From contig JAKSYS010000241.1 in assembly GCA_022925895.1 (NCBI GenBank), positions 1-64,000 of the forward strand: 64,000 nucleotides of DNA, written 5' to 3'. Within the stretch, counting starts at the first letter, position 1. Each line of letters opens with the position of its first letter. Positions 22,546 through 34,238 of this stretch are shown one piece after another. Both the position numbers and the translations under genes were made by a program. The notes under the pieces were generated by a model that was given only the letters and a program-made list of their open reading frames with translations, had not been told where the DNA came from and ran no database searches. Origin of the DNA: Fragilaria crotonensis (lineage: Eukaryota > Bacillariophyta > Fragilariophyceae > Fragilariales > Fragilariaceae).

Positions 22546-24101
22546 CTCCAAGGCGGCGGTTCGAGTGCACACGGTTATCCGCAGTTTTTTTCCCCCGTGT
22601 CACGTAGCTGTTGGTACGAAATTTACAGGCTTCACACATGATGACCACACTCACATGCTGATGCGATCATAACCTTTCTTTCTTTATGTCACCACCATCT
22701 TGTTGTCATCATTGCGCAACTACAACAAAATTGAGCATTGATGGACAATGCTATCTTTAAAATTGTAATGATATTAGTAATGAATTAAACAGATCAGAAC
22801 ATAGTGCCATGATCTTAAGGTTCGGCAACTAAAACAACTGTGCATCATCACTTGTATTTCCGATTGGATTACAAAGCGTACTATGTTTGGTCGAAATCCA
22901 GCGAGGACAATCGAGTTGTTGAGTTTTCGGGAAGGTTGTGGCAGTATTTTCTCACTGGTAACTCATAAAAAGCAATGAATGCAATCTGGACGGATCGGAA
23001 TTCACATCAACAAAACGCCTGCATCGTCGAGTGGACCACGGGCCAATTCGTTGGACATCAGGCACAAACTTGGAACGACGACCAACCCAGTTAATTGTTG
23101 CATGTACATCAAGGCCACCAGGCTCCAAGACTTGTGTATAGTTTGTTTGACTTGTCCACCGGCACTCGCAATCTTCCATAGTCACACCGAACGGTTCTGA
23201 AATTGACTACCAGCAGATCTCATTACAATGAAGAGAAATTCTGGGTTGTTGATATGAGTCCAGTGACGTGCACATAGTATTAATGATTTGGATGCATGGA
23301 AATGAGAGCACGGGTAGATCGATGATCCCTAATTTCGGCAGTGCCATCCCGTGAACTGCCGATGAGATAGACCCATGAAATTGACGCAAGCAGTTTTGTG
23401 ACCGGCTTATCATTGCTCTTCATGGTAATGAGCAGTTGATGTGCGTGTCAAGCATGCAAATCCCAGCATCCTTGCAGTCGGATATGTATACATGTGCATT
23501 GCCAAGTATAGCCGACACCCCATGGTCATGTTGGTAACCAATCGGCGTTACAGTTTGCGATGGAAGCGTCCATTCAAAGAGTGCCCCAAGTTGCGTGCTG
23601 ACCAACCGATATAACTGATCATTGATGGATGGCAATTCACAGGCACAACAAACATCAATACCATCATCATCTATCATCGGTTAAGGCATTTGCAAATTCT
23701 TCCCAATTGACGTTCATTTGAATTCATTCTTCAGCACTGGCTGTAACGCGCTAGCATAGTCCTTCTAGCAATCAGAAGAAAGGCAGGGTAGTATGTTCTC
23801 TGAGTGTATGATAAGCTGGCCTCAAGAGTGGAGTACTAGTGAAGTGCAAGGCAATGCAGCATGCATGATGTATGATATCATACACATATTGAAGGCAAAG
23901 TGATTGTTCGTGCGGCGAAATGGGAACGCCATGGTAACGCAAGGTGGAAGGACGACGAGTGAGAATTTTGTAGTCAAAGCGTGTTCCAGTTATCGTAATA
24001 AGAAATACGTATAATTACTACCAGGAGCTACGATGGTGAGTATAAAAAAAACTGGCACGAATCTTGGTTCACCCGTGTGCACTCGAACCGCCGCATTGGA
24101 G
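22546..24101. repeat. inverted 29-bp repeat pair, possible element ends
   Basis: The words starting CTCCAAGGCGGCGGTTCGAG at 22546-22574 recur inverted at 24073-24101 with one mismatch. In both copies the repeat is followed within about 15 bases by a run of Ts on the same relative strand. The 1.56-kb interval could be a decayed transposon; target duplications are not evident. Confidence 0.4.
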
Positions 24102-25039
24102 CTAGTATATGTGTTCAGTGTTCACGTGAATTGTCATTCCGTTCATCACAATTGACGACAGGCGCCATCAACTTTGTCCACTGCGAAGTCTCCTTCTGCT
24201 TGTTGGCCATTTCTGCCATCGCCTTTAACGCAGCTCCCCTCTAAGGCCTTCTTACCACCATGTGTTTTCTTCGTACCTCAATTCATCCATGAAAGCCTTC
24301 ATCTCTCTGCTACGATTAAGAAGGTGAAAGGAGATTCGGGCGCTGCGTGAATTGAACCGCATTTGAATTGTCCTTTGCCCACCCTGGCAAGCAACTGTCA
24401 CACACAAGCGCCAACGTTTCTGCCGTTCATTGACTTCGTTGACAACGTGTTTGGTGTTCGCCTGCAAGTATAAGCTCCATGCAGTGCATCAAGATGGTTG
24501 GGCTGGAAAGGTTGGCTCGAGCACCCGACGATTAGGCACGAGAGTTGGAAACCGCCACTGCTGCACGGAGGGGGCCTACCACACAGCTACATCATTACAG
24601 TCCGAGCACAGTGCGTGAGACTCTCCGCGACACTTTACAATGGCAAGGGGTCGGTTGCATGCGGCACGAGGGCCAAGACCAGCACCCTCCAGCTCAGAGG
24701 TCCGCATACCAGTGTTTAAATGGATCGCGCTGAGCTGGGGAATGACATCATCCATAATAGCAGAGCAAAATTTTCCGTGACTTGACACACTGGAGACTGG
24801 AGTACTACTACCGGTAGTATGATACAATCCAAGATCGGAATTTTGAGGCACGCAACACCTGCACACTGCACACTGCACACACCAGAACTCGTGCTCACAG
24901 GAGACATGATAGAGCGCAGCAGCGGGAATCACTGCACGCAGCCTCTCCGATGAGATAGGTTACAGACGTTAGACCCTCGTCCGCCTGATTCAAGGATGAA
25001 AATGGAATGAGCACAAGAGCGGTCTTTCAAGCTCGCGAT

Positions 25040-25560
25040 TGAACTTTGTTTGTATTCTCCTGCTGTGCCACTGGCTTGTCACGATATGCACGAGGGCACA
25101 GTGGGCTACTGTACCTATCGGCACAGCCCAAACAAGGACACTGGATTGCCAGCAGTTCAGTGTGCTGGATGCTGAGGGCATCCAGCGATGGTTGCTTCAC
25201 GGCAGTCCATAAAAAGGACCTGTGTTAACTCCGTGTGACCATGCGCGGGGTGAAAAGGTGCACGGTACACAACGTTGTCTTCTGAGTACTGACTCGTCAA
25301 TGTAAGAGCAGGCTACCTACGGGCACCGTCCTAAACAACGACACAGGAGTACCAACTGATTGGATTGCATAGTTAGGGCCACAGGCGATGGCTGCTTGAC
25401 GACCGTGAGAAAGACCTATGTGACGGCACCGCCGGAATATGTTCAATGAGCATTCTAGGTAATATAGCAACTCCCTTATCTACGCAGGAGGGTGTTGAGG
25501 GAACCATGGATTATCCAAGGATCCGAGTTTCCAAGGATCCAACACGATAAAATGAGAGAA
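25040..25560 (+). repeat. dispersed repeat, copy 2
   Basis: This is the second copy of the repeat at 7930-8320, with the same order of landmark words (CTACGGGCACCG, ACTGATTGGATTG, GTGTTGAGGGAACCATGGAT, ATCCAACACGA). It is longer than copy 1 and has an additional upstream part with a related CACAGCCCAAACAAGGACAC word, so it may itself be a partial tandem. Confidence 0.6.
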
Positions 25561-26639
25561 ACCCATCAAAACATCACACGAGAGGGCAAATCTCTACAAG
25601 CAACAGTTAAAAAAAGCCGCACAACGATAATGACGACAACACTGGCGTGGTGGTTAGGTCGTACAACATCTGTTACCTCTCTACGGACTTGCCTTTCCAC
25701 GGAGAGAGTGCTCCAGCCATACCATCCGTCGCATCAAATCACGACTGGCGGACAATTAGTTTCCTCCTCGGACGAGCCGCGAGTCACAAATGGTTGCAGG
25801 CCATTCATGAGACCCGCAATTGGGTCATTCTCTCATCCTTGGAACTCTATCGAGGCTCGAGGATAAACGTTGCTTGTCCCACGCACAGTGCTGCGGCGAG
25901 CGATCTCTGGTCCAACAATAACACAGTCACCTCAAGTTGGTTGGTATTTCTCATCATGTATAGCAAGACACGTTGACCGCGCGCACGCACACGCTCAAGT
26001 CCCCAGCACCTACCTCACGGCGTGTTGAATTCCGCTCAAAATCCCTCCTCCACGTTTGACGTTGCTGCAGACAGCATTGTTGGTCTCATTCCAGGCGTGG
26101 CCACCAGCGGGGTGTCACTCTGAATCGTCCTGCGCGCATCATGGTTTGTATTTGATCCATGGATCTTCTGCCGCCGTTGTGGCGTAGTACCATGTTGAAC
26201 AATTGTACTGGCAATGATGTTGGAATTGCTAGAGCCCTTTTGCTGGCGGGACACGTATTTGATGTTGTTGGACGACGAATATGAAGAGTTTTAATCATGC
26301 AGTTACACTCTCGCATCCGTCAAATCTATCGCTAGCACAACGTCGCCTTCGTCAAACTATCGTTGGTCCCGACTCCCGACTATAGTGGAACAAAGTCTAT
26401 GAAGCACAAAAAGCCACATAGAGAGCCTTGTCCCGAATGCAACAAGTTCGCATGATTCCTTGCCCACGCCAACTCAGTTTCCGATTACTAAGGAACAGCA
26501 CCTTCAACAACAGCAGCGGCATGCAATTGGGCCCTTGCGTGCGTAAGAAATGCGGGATATTGTTCCTACGAATAACCAGGATTCTGCCAAGGACAACACC
26601 CGCTCCAACTATCTCGCTGATACAGCTGCGTTGTCTTGA

Positions 26640-28860
26640 GCAGTCAAAAGCACGGGCGGATCGATGTACGTGTGCTAATTTTGGCCAATTTCGGAGCTAT
26701 GATTGACAAATCGCCAGTCACGATTAAAGGCATCTTGGAGACCAGAGTCACAAATGGGTGGGAACAAGAGGTATGCCGCATCCACCCCACATAAGATGCC
26801 TGCCTTACGAGCGGCATCTGGATATTGCAATGCTCCTGAAGTGACTGCACGATGAATTCAAGAAAACCACTGCCTTCCAGTGACATTCCAACAGGACAAG
26901 CGAAATGAATGGCAAGTATACAATCCAATGCTGGCTCGCACTTTTGAGTTCACCCCGACAGCCGACAGAAATAGCATTTCTCTCATATACTCGTCTTTCG
27001 TAGGAACGAACTCAGCGTTTTCAAGTCTTCGTTTTCAACATTCTCGGCCTTCAACATCGGTTTCGCTCGTTGATTTACTCCGTTCGTGCCATCTGCATTG
27101 ACTGTCGGCAGAGGCAATTGCACATCGAGTGATGTTACTCTGAGCCCATGGCGCGTCGAGTCGATAACGCTGATCATCATTTCCGGAATGGACAAAGTTC
27201 GATCTGGTGATGCGGAGCCGATTCTACAGTGACACACAAGACCACACCCAATCAGCAAATAGCATATGGCAACACCTAGTAGAAATGCCATTGCCGTGGG
27301 GCTGGTCAAGTGCCGAGGTCGCACCATGGATTCATAACAATAGTCATTGTAAGTCAGCGGTGATGCAACTCCAAATCCGAAAACGGCACAACGTAGCAAA
27401 CGTCAATCCCAAACCGACACGCCCCGATGATGCCGATGCCTTTGCCAAGTAACCCATGTCAGGACCAAATGGCAATGATCCCACGATGAGCGCAATTACC
27501 AACACATTCAGCAGCTTTGACCCTGTTCCTTTATCTCAAAACGCTGGGACGAGACTTGTTAGAGATTCTTCTACTACATGATGTCCAATGAATGAGTTGA
27601 CAAACAGATAGGATGGAGCGTGGGAGGCGTTCGCAGCAAGAGCACGACACGCACCTACAATTGAACTTGCGACCATGTTGTAGTGTTGTTGCGCAGCAGA
27701 GAAAGTCAACTGCAGTCAGTGTCAGCAACAAACAAACTCGAAAACTCGTGATGCATCACATATCACATCCGCCGAATGTCTGGTGTGAGAATGACGAGAT
27801 CGATTGTGATGGTCGGGGTTCGGTGGCAGCGAAAAACAAACAACATGACACCACGATTCAACCACGATTCAAAGGATTTCAGGAACATGGTACGAATTCT
27901 ACACAGTTTACGTGAGGACTCGTGACTCGTGACCGAAACACCAGCGATAATACGACTGTAACATAATTGCACCATGAATGCATCACTCCAACCCTCTCGA
28001 AGTGCTTATCTGAGGCGGCTTCCACTGCGATTGCTGCGTGGCCATGTCTGTAATCGTATTGAACGCCTCTCCCGTTGAGCGTTAGTGTAATCTTGTCAAT
28101 ATCACCAAAGGTATCGATCGATCGGGATGGATGAGCTTCTGCGTCAAGACGTTCCTCGCCAGGAGACGAGATGGCATTCATTTCTACGTTGATCAACGAA
28201 TCGAGACACGTCTTCCAATGACCATGTTGCTGGAGTGGAGAAATTCAACATTTTCGGTTGGGAATGGAAAGCCGTGTGCACTGGATGCCTTGGCCATGCA
28301 TTTGAGTATTTGGAGGCACACTATACGCCAACATGCAACCTTGACAATCCAATCTCTTGGCACTTTGAGCTCAAGAGGTTAATGACCTCGTTACCCAAGT
28401 GGGCGCAGATGAAGGCTACCTTGTATTTTTGCAGCCTTGCATTCCTGATCCAGTTCATGGGATTTGTCAGGTCTTTGTCCTCGACCGAGATTGGACTCAC
28501 CCGAACAAGAGTCGGGCAATCGTTGAACTGCTTTGCCGTCAACAATGACAACGCTGCCAAGGAACGGTCCTGTCTGTACGTCAAACTCTGCAGCTTTTCC
28601 TGCAGCTCCGGCAGATGGTTCTGCAACAATTCATTCCCTGCGGTAACACCCCAGTTTCATATCCTGCACATCGGGTGTCAACCCATGAAGTAGTAAGTCC
28701 ATTCCATCAAATCGGCGGAACCTGTCGTTCCACTCCATCTGCTTGGCATGTTTGTTGACTGTATTCATGGTAAACATCCCACCACTTTTGCGTCCGTAAA
28801 GATCATGATCATAAGAAAGGTTGACTCGAGTCGAGCAACCGTCCTCCAGGCACGAGAGAT
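26640..28860 (-). pseudogene. cluster of decayed coding remnants, unidentified
   Basis: Several minus-strand stretches look protein-like but are in different frames. A fragment at 26650-26930 includes a reading ARKAGILCGVDAAYLLFPPI. A membrane-protein-like piece at 26983-27520 has hydrophobic segments (LNVLVIALIVGSLPFGP and AMAFLLGVAICYLLIGCGLV). Another fragment lies at 27879-28196 (DIDKITLTLNGRGVQYDYRH), and one at 28321-28629 has a coiled-coil start and the motif KYKVAFICAH. They may come from two or more genes. No function is assigned. Confidence 0.35.
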
Positions 28861-29379
28861 GGCATCCGACACAATCCTTTCCTCAATACAGCTTGCTCAC
28901 AGTTCGTGACCCTCGCTGTTCTTTACTCTTGGTATCGCGTCGCGGTGAAAATGCATTCCAACCCTCGTAGCCACCGGTGGGCAACAAGCGCGTCGCCGAT
29001 TCGTACATGATTGACAGCCGAATATTGGCTGGGAGGCAGGCTGGATTGTCAGCATCCCTGAAGGAGTTGGCTGCATATTCAAACACCAAACACTGCTGCG
29101 TATGCTTGACATTTTATATTGTAGCCCAACACGACAATGAAATTGGGGTGACTGTCAACTATCTTGCTGTATTCTAGCACACTCGTATGCTATTATACAG
29201 TTTGCAATCTACGAAAGCAACCTCATGAACAAGAATGATATAGATATATGCGCACGGACGCTCAACCTACAGAATTGCGAAAGGTTTCGCATATACTCGA
29301 CTTCACCATCGTCCCAAACAAAGTAACCAAAGTAAACAACTCATCGTAATACCACGCAACTTCTTTTCCAAAGCTTCAT

Positions 29380-30733
29380 TTACACCAGCCTTTTTTGCTC
29401 GCGATGCATGCGCGTTCTGGCATGTTCCTCAAGGCAGCTAGTAAAATCTAATAGTTCACACTTTCGAGCAATATCAAGAGCTGTCGAGCCTGCTTTATTT
29501 CGTAGATTCGCATCGACTCTGACGCATTCCAACAACTCGCGAACGACATCGACATGGCCTTTGAGACACGCCCAGATAAGGGACGTGTTACCGAGAGCTC
29601 CTTGGACATTTGCATCCACCCTCTGGCAAGTCAACAACTCGCGAACAACATCATGACGGCCTTCGCAGCAAGCCCAGAAAAATGTTGTACGGCCTTTACG
29701 ATCCTTGGCATTCACATCCAAATTGTTGTGCTGGATCAACTCACGGACAATCTCTACATGGCCTTTTTTACCCGCAATGTTGAGGGCTGTCCATCCACTA
29801 TTCTCTTGAATATTCACATCCACCTTCTTGTGCTGGAGCAACTCGCGGACAACGCCCACATGGCCATTATCACTTGCAAGGTAAAGGGCTGTGGCACCAG
29901 TGTTTGTTGGGATATTTGCATCCACCTCGTTGTAATCGAGCAACTCGCGGACGACGTCTGAAAGGCCCTCGAAGCATGCCCAGTAGAGTGCTGTCAGACC
30001 TTCAATATCCTTGGCATTCACGTCGACATTGTCTCGTTTCAAGATTTCAAGGGCGACATCGGAAAGGCTCTTGTTGCACGCCCAGTAAAAGGCTGGCCGA
30101 CCATTACTATTCTTGGCATTCACGTCGACATTGTCTCGTTTCAAGATTCCAAGGGCGACATCTGCATGACTTCTGATGCACGCCCAGGTAAGGGCTGTGT
30201 CGCCAATACAATCCTTGGCATTAACATCAACATTTGTCTCGTTTCAAGATTTCAAGGGCAAGGGTGACATCTGGAAGGCTCCTCATGCACGCCCAGTGGA
30301 GAGCGGTGCTGCCACCCCTATCCTTCGCATTCACATCGGCATTGCCTCGTTTCAAGATTTCAAGGGCGACATCTGGAAGGCTCTTCTTGCACGCCAAGAT
30401 AAGGGCGGTCCGACCATCACCATCCTTGACGTTCACATCGACATTGTCACGTTTCAAGATTTCAAGGGCGACATCTGAAAGGCTCTTCTTGCACGCCCAG
30501 TAAAGGGCGGTCCGACCTTCACTATCGTTGGCATTCACGTCGACATTGACTTGTTTCAAGATTTCAAGGGCGACATCCGAATGGCGACGGACGCATGCCC
30601 AACAAAGGGCTGTGAAGCCATAACTATCCATGGCATTCACTTTTGCTCCCGCTTGTAACAGGTCACGAACCTCCTTGAGATTACCATCCTTGGCATTGTT
30701 GATCAAGTCAGTTTCCTTTGCACTCAGCGTCAT
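29380..30733 (-). pseudogene. ankyrin-repeat gene with one frameshift
   Basis: The ATG at 30733 begins the family's characteristic N-terminus (MTLSAKETDLINNAKDGNLK) and the ankyrin repeats continue to the cap AGSTALDIARKCELLDFTSC at 29400. Near 30236 an extra A in GACAAATGTTGAT (other repeats have GACAATGTTGAT) creates a TGA and shifts the frame. Repeats continue in the other frame without loss. This is either a fresh pseudogene or a sequencing error. Upstream, the frame is open without a stop into another ankyrin fragment. Confidence 0.75.
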
Positions 30734-31144
30734 GCTTCGTTTCAAGATTTCAATGGCGACATCGGAAAGCCTGTTGTTGCAAGCGAAGTGAAGTGCTGTG
30801 TCGCCATCACTATCCACGATATTCACATCGACATTGTCTCGTTTCAAGATTTCAAGGGCGACAACTGAAACGCTCTCTTTGCACGCCCAGTAAAGGGCTG
30901 ACCGACCTCCACTATCCTTGGCATGCACATCGACATTATCACGTTTCAAGATTTCAAGGGCAATATCGGAAAGGCTCTCTGTGCACGCGCATATGAGGGC
31001 TGTTTCGCCATAACTATTCATGATATTCAAATCGACATAGTCTCGCTTCAAGATTTCAAGGGCGACAGCTGTATGTTTATTGTAGCACGCCCAGGTAAGG
31101 GCTGTCAGACCATGGATATCCTTCGCATTCACATTGGCTCCAGC
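30734..31144 (-). pseudogene. truncated ankyrin module fused in frame upstream of the next gene
   Basis: Four ankyrin repeats (GANVNAKDIHGLTALTWACY ... DVAIEILKRS) lead without a stop into the start Met of the gene at 30733. The sequence begins abruptly at about 31144, next to the UAP56 pseudogene. It looks like the 5' part of one ankyrin gene joined inside a repeat to the start of another by unequal exchange. Confidence 0.65.
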
Positions 31145-31189
31145 TCGTAATGAATGTCAATTGTTACTTAACTTTTCAGTGTTGCACCC

Positions 31190-31480
31190 CTGTATGTACC
31201 TTGAACATACTCGTAAGTTGCCATAATACTAGCTGGACATATCAATCTTGTCTGGCAACTCTGGAATGTTCACCTCCAAGCGACTTTGCACGTCGAAATG
31301 GTAATCCTGTTGCTGCCAAACAACCAGCACAACCGACGCTGTGAAGATACTGATCGGAATCATCAGGGAAATAACAGGTGACGACAAAACTGACACGCGC
31401 AATATCAATTCCACGCCCGAACACATCTGACAAGACAAGAATACGAGCATTTAATTCCTTGAATGACATGTATTCGAAGT
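31190..31480 (-). pseudogene. UAP56/SUB2 pseudogene, copy 2 (C-terminal end only)
   Basis: In one minus-strand frame the sequence reads SFKELNARILVLSDVFGRGI DIARV, followed by PDDSDQYLHSVGCAGCLA (motif V/VI region). In another frame it reads EVNIPELPDKIDMSS, the usual UAP56 C-terminus. This copy is better conserved at the C-terminus than copy 1, and it sits at the same place relative to an ankyrin gene and an EPSP synthase pseudogene. Confidence 0.85.
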
Positions 31481-31539
31481 ACGTATACGTACTTCCTGCG
31501 TCAAGCCAGCTTGATATTCAGGTAGAAGGGAAGGCGCAC

Positions 31540-31900
31540 TCACTCATGGCAACGCAGGCCAAAACGTATGACACATGGCGGAACTCGATATCTCCCTCTA
31601 CCAAAACGGTCCCGGCTGACTTGATTTGTAGGTTTGATCCTTGGCAATGGTAAATTCAGGCTTACCACTGTCCATGTTTCTTTCAATGTTAACGGCGACG
31701 CCGAACTTGTTCATGAGCCCAACACTCAAGGAAACGTATGGTGCCGAATCGATCAATCCTTTCGTCCTTGATAGCATTCGTTACTGTGACATCGCCAATG
31801 AGGAATATCGTTTCGCAACAACTAACGCGATCAATGCATCGCCTTGGCAGAGCGGCGGCGAGGGTACCGCGATTCCTGCATTTCCCAGAAATTGAATCGA
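31540..31900 (-). pseudogene. EPSP synthase pseudogene, copy 2 (fragment)
   Basis: Minus-strand frames give GDVTVTNAIKDERID, LSVGLMNKFGVAVNIERNMD, GKPEFTIAKDQTYKS and VEGDI, the middle of EPSP synthase before the GDASSASYF motif. It is a shorter fragment than copy 1 but covers an overlapping part (…FTI-KD-TYKS). Frames are broken. Confidence 0.7.
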
Positions 31901-32109
31901 AACCCATCACCCTCGCTGTGTGCTGTCTTTCAGCGGAATTATGATAGGTGCAGCAGACTTCATACTGTATGCATGCCACGGAACATAGTACCATGTTTAC
32001 CGGGATTTAACGGCAGAATACCAAGCACATAACGACCCGAATTGACTCATAGTGCCCATCGCATCATCAGGCAGATGTCATACGCAGATACATACGCACA
32101 TACTGTACG

Positions 32110-34238
32110 ACATGTGAACTGTGAACACACCGCTATCGCTATCGCCCAATTCCTGCTCTACACAACTGGCATCTTCTGTTCACCCAAACCGCTGCTTGAT
32201 GCATCATAGCGAGGAATGTTGGAATGTTATTGCGAGTACACTGATCATCTGATCATCAATCAAGTCAGAAACTGATCCGATGGCATGAAAATCATTACAA
32301 CGTTGGCGAAAACGATCCGTTTCCTTCCGGCTATGTCCTACAGCCACATTATAGATGAGGATTACAAGAACAAAGGACAGGTGACGCCACTCGTGCCGCC
32401 AAGGCCAATTTCTTGCGTCTTCGGATACAGGTCGTTTGTTGATTGAATGAACAAGGAGCGCGAGGGATATCGGCTTTTGAACAACGTGCAATGGAGTGCA
32501 GGCGTGGCCATTCTCGACGGCGTCATCATCTGGGCGACACGTGTTGGCAACCAACGCCCCAAGAGTTGCAAATGGAACGTGTACCGCCGTGACACACGCC
32601 ATGGCGCACACTTGCAGGTGATGCTCATGACGGGGATGTGGTGGAAGACCGAATCCTTTTGCTTGCATACATTGTGGATCTAATCGTCCCTCAAATCGTT
32701 GGTGCAGGATCAAATTCGCCGTACAGCGACCAAGAATCCTTGGCGTACAGTGCTCGTGAGTTTGGAACATACTTTGGACTGTCTAGCTTTATCATCTCTC
32801 AAAATGGAGCTGCCAAAGCTGACATTCGATTGTCGGAAACAAACCATGGATCTGGTTTCTCAACACAACAATCATTCACAGTTCCAGCCATGTTATCGTT
32901 TTCGCGTAGACGGCATTGATAAGATGTCTAATACCCAGCGCCACGACGGAAAACGGCATGTTTCTTGGTTCACTGATTATGTGGAGCCCCAAAGTCGAAC
33001 AATTTTACTGGAGGCACTGTATGCGTGGATGGTATGAGGTTGATCGTACAGTGGTTGTCAAACATTTGCATGGATCTTGCTGTTCGTGATCCAGCGGCTT
33101 CCTACCAGAAGACTACTATGGACTATCTCGTGACACCCAGCAGCGGAACTTTAAGTGCTCTACCAAATACCAAGGAATTTGATACTTTGGCGCGAGGGAT
33201 CGCAATTCTTGTTGAGCGTATGGCGAATGGCGCAAGGCGATACTGTATGCGATCTCATGACGGAAATTGATTCAAGAATGTGATGGGTCGCCTACATCAG
33301 TGGGTTTTCAACCGTCGGCTCTGCAATTATCGATTGAGCTGACGGCCCACGCAAAGTTAAGACGTCCAGCACCTCTATCTGAATTCTCTTGTATCCCTCG
33401 TGCAATCGCTAATTCGTTCTCGTGACTGCCAACACCATGAAGGGAGTTCTGGGACGATGCCTCCACAATCTCGCGGTTTGCCCTTTCAGATGGCAAATGA
33501 TGATTTGCTTGGTGGCAACATGCGACAACAAGTCTTACCCCTTCCTAGCTGATGGGATCAGCACTTGGCCAATTCAGCGTGACAACAAGGCAAGGACAAT
33601 GGAGTACATGCACACCACTATAGCTATAGAACTTCAGAACCAGGTAACTCCAATTTGAAAAACCTGAATGACAAATTGCGCGACAAAGCCAAATGCCTTT
33701 TTTCAGTGTGGCAACAAAGCAAGAACGATGGACTATGTGCACTTAACTAGCTATTGTACTGCAAAACCAGGTGGCTCCAATTTGAAAAACCTGAATGACA
33801 AGTAGCGCGAAATGATGCCATATTATTCCAAGTTTGTTCACCCGCTGACAGGCTGACTGTACATGTGACTATCGAACCAAAAGGCAAGTGTTCGACAAGT
33901 ACGTGAGGAGACAGGTTGGGGGACAAGGTCCATTCGCGAATATTTTGCGCTGGTGCAACGGTAGCATACAACGGAGGAGCCCAATAATGAATGCTGGACG
34001 ACATCCCTCACGGGGCAGTATCTAACCGTGCGAGTCCTGCAGCTAGTCTTGTGATTACCCTGACAGCACGTACAATAGAAGTGGGGTCTTAAATTGAAGA
34101 GACTCTTGATGGATAGCTGGGGACATTCTCAACGAGAAGCGTATTCGCATCGTTGACGCAGAATTCACACAAGCTCTCGATTTTATTTCAAATTCCATGT
34201 CCATCTTCGTCCACATGAAGAGGAAGATCGTTAACAAC
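32110..34238. repeat. degenerate duplicated segment, copy 2
   Basis: This is the middle copy of the three-copy segment and is colinear with 36000-37920. It starts with a stretch around ATCTTCTGTTC-CCCAAA and GTGATCATC-ATCAAT. It continues with GACGGCGTCATCATC, ATTTTACTGGAGGCACTG and GACAAGTACGTGAGG, and ends at the 3' end of the ankyrin gene. Short internal direct repeats occur at about 33640-33660 and 33770-33790 (GGTAACTCCAATTTGAAAAA type). No product is recognisable. Confidence 0.6.

Larger units (their letters stand above)
22251..26639. other. gene-poor, decayed region
   Basis: No intact gene. Short minus-strand ORFs at 22952-23185, 23207-23413 and 23420-23677 run end to end and could be one decayed gene, but I recognise no motif. 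The region contains a pair of inverted 29-bp repeats and a dispersed repeat, both listed separately. The rest (about 23700-25000 and 25600-26600) shows nothing I can support. Confidence 0.45.

Noticed and set aside
27207-27452. Plus-strand ORF across the membrane-like remnant
   Set aside because: The minus strand has hydrophobic segments that look like real membrane spans; the plus frame does not.
28235-28693. 152-codon plus-strand frame
   Set aside because: The minus strand in the same place has a coiled-coil start and a KYKVAFICAH stretch that look more protein-like; evidence is weak on both.
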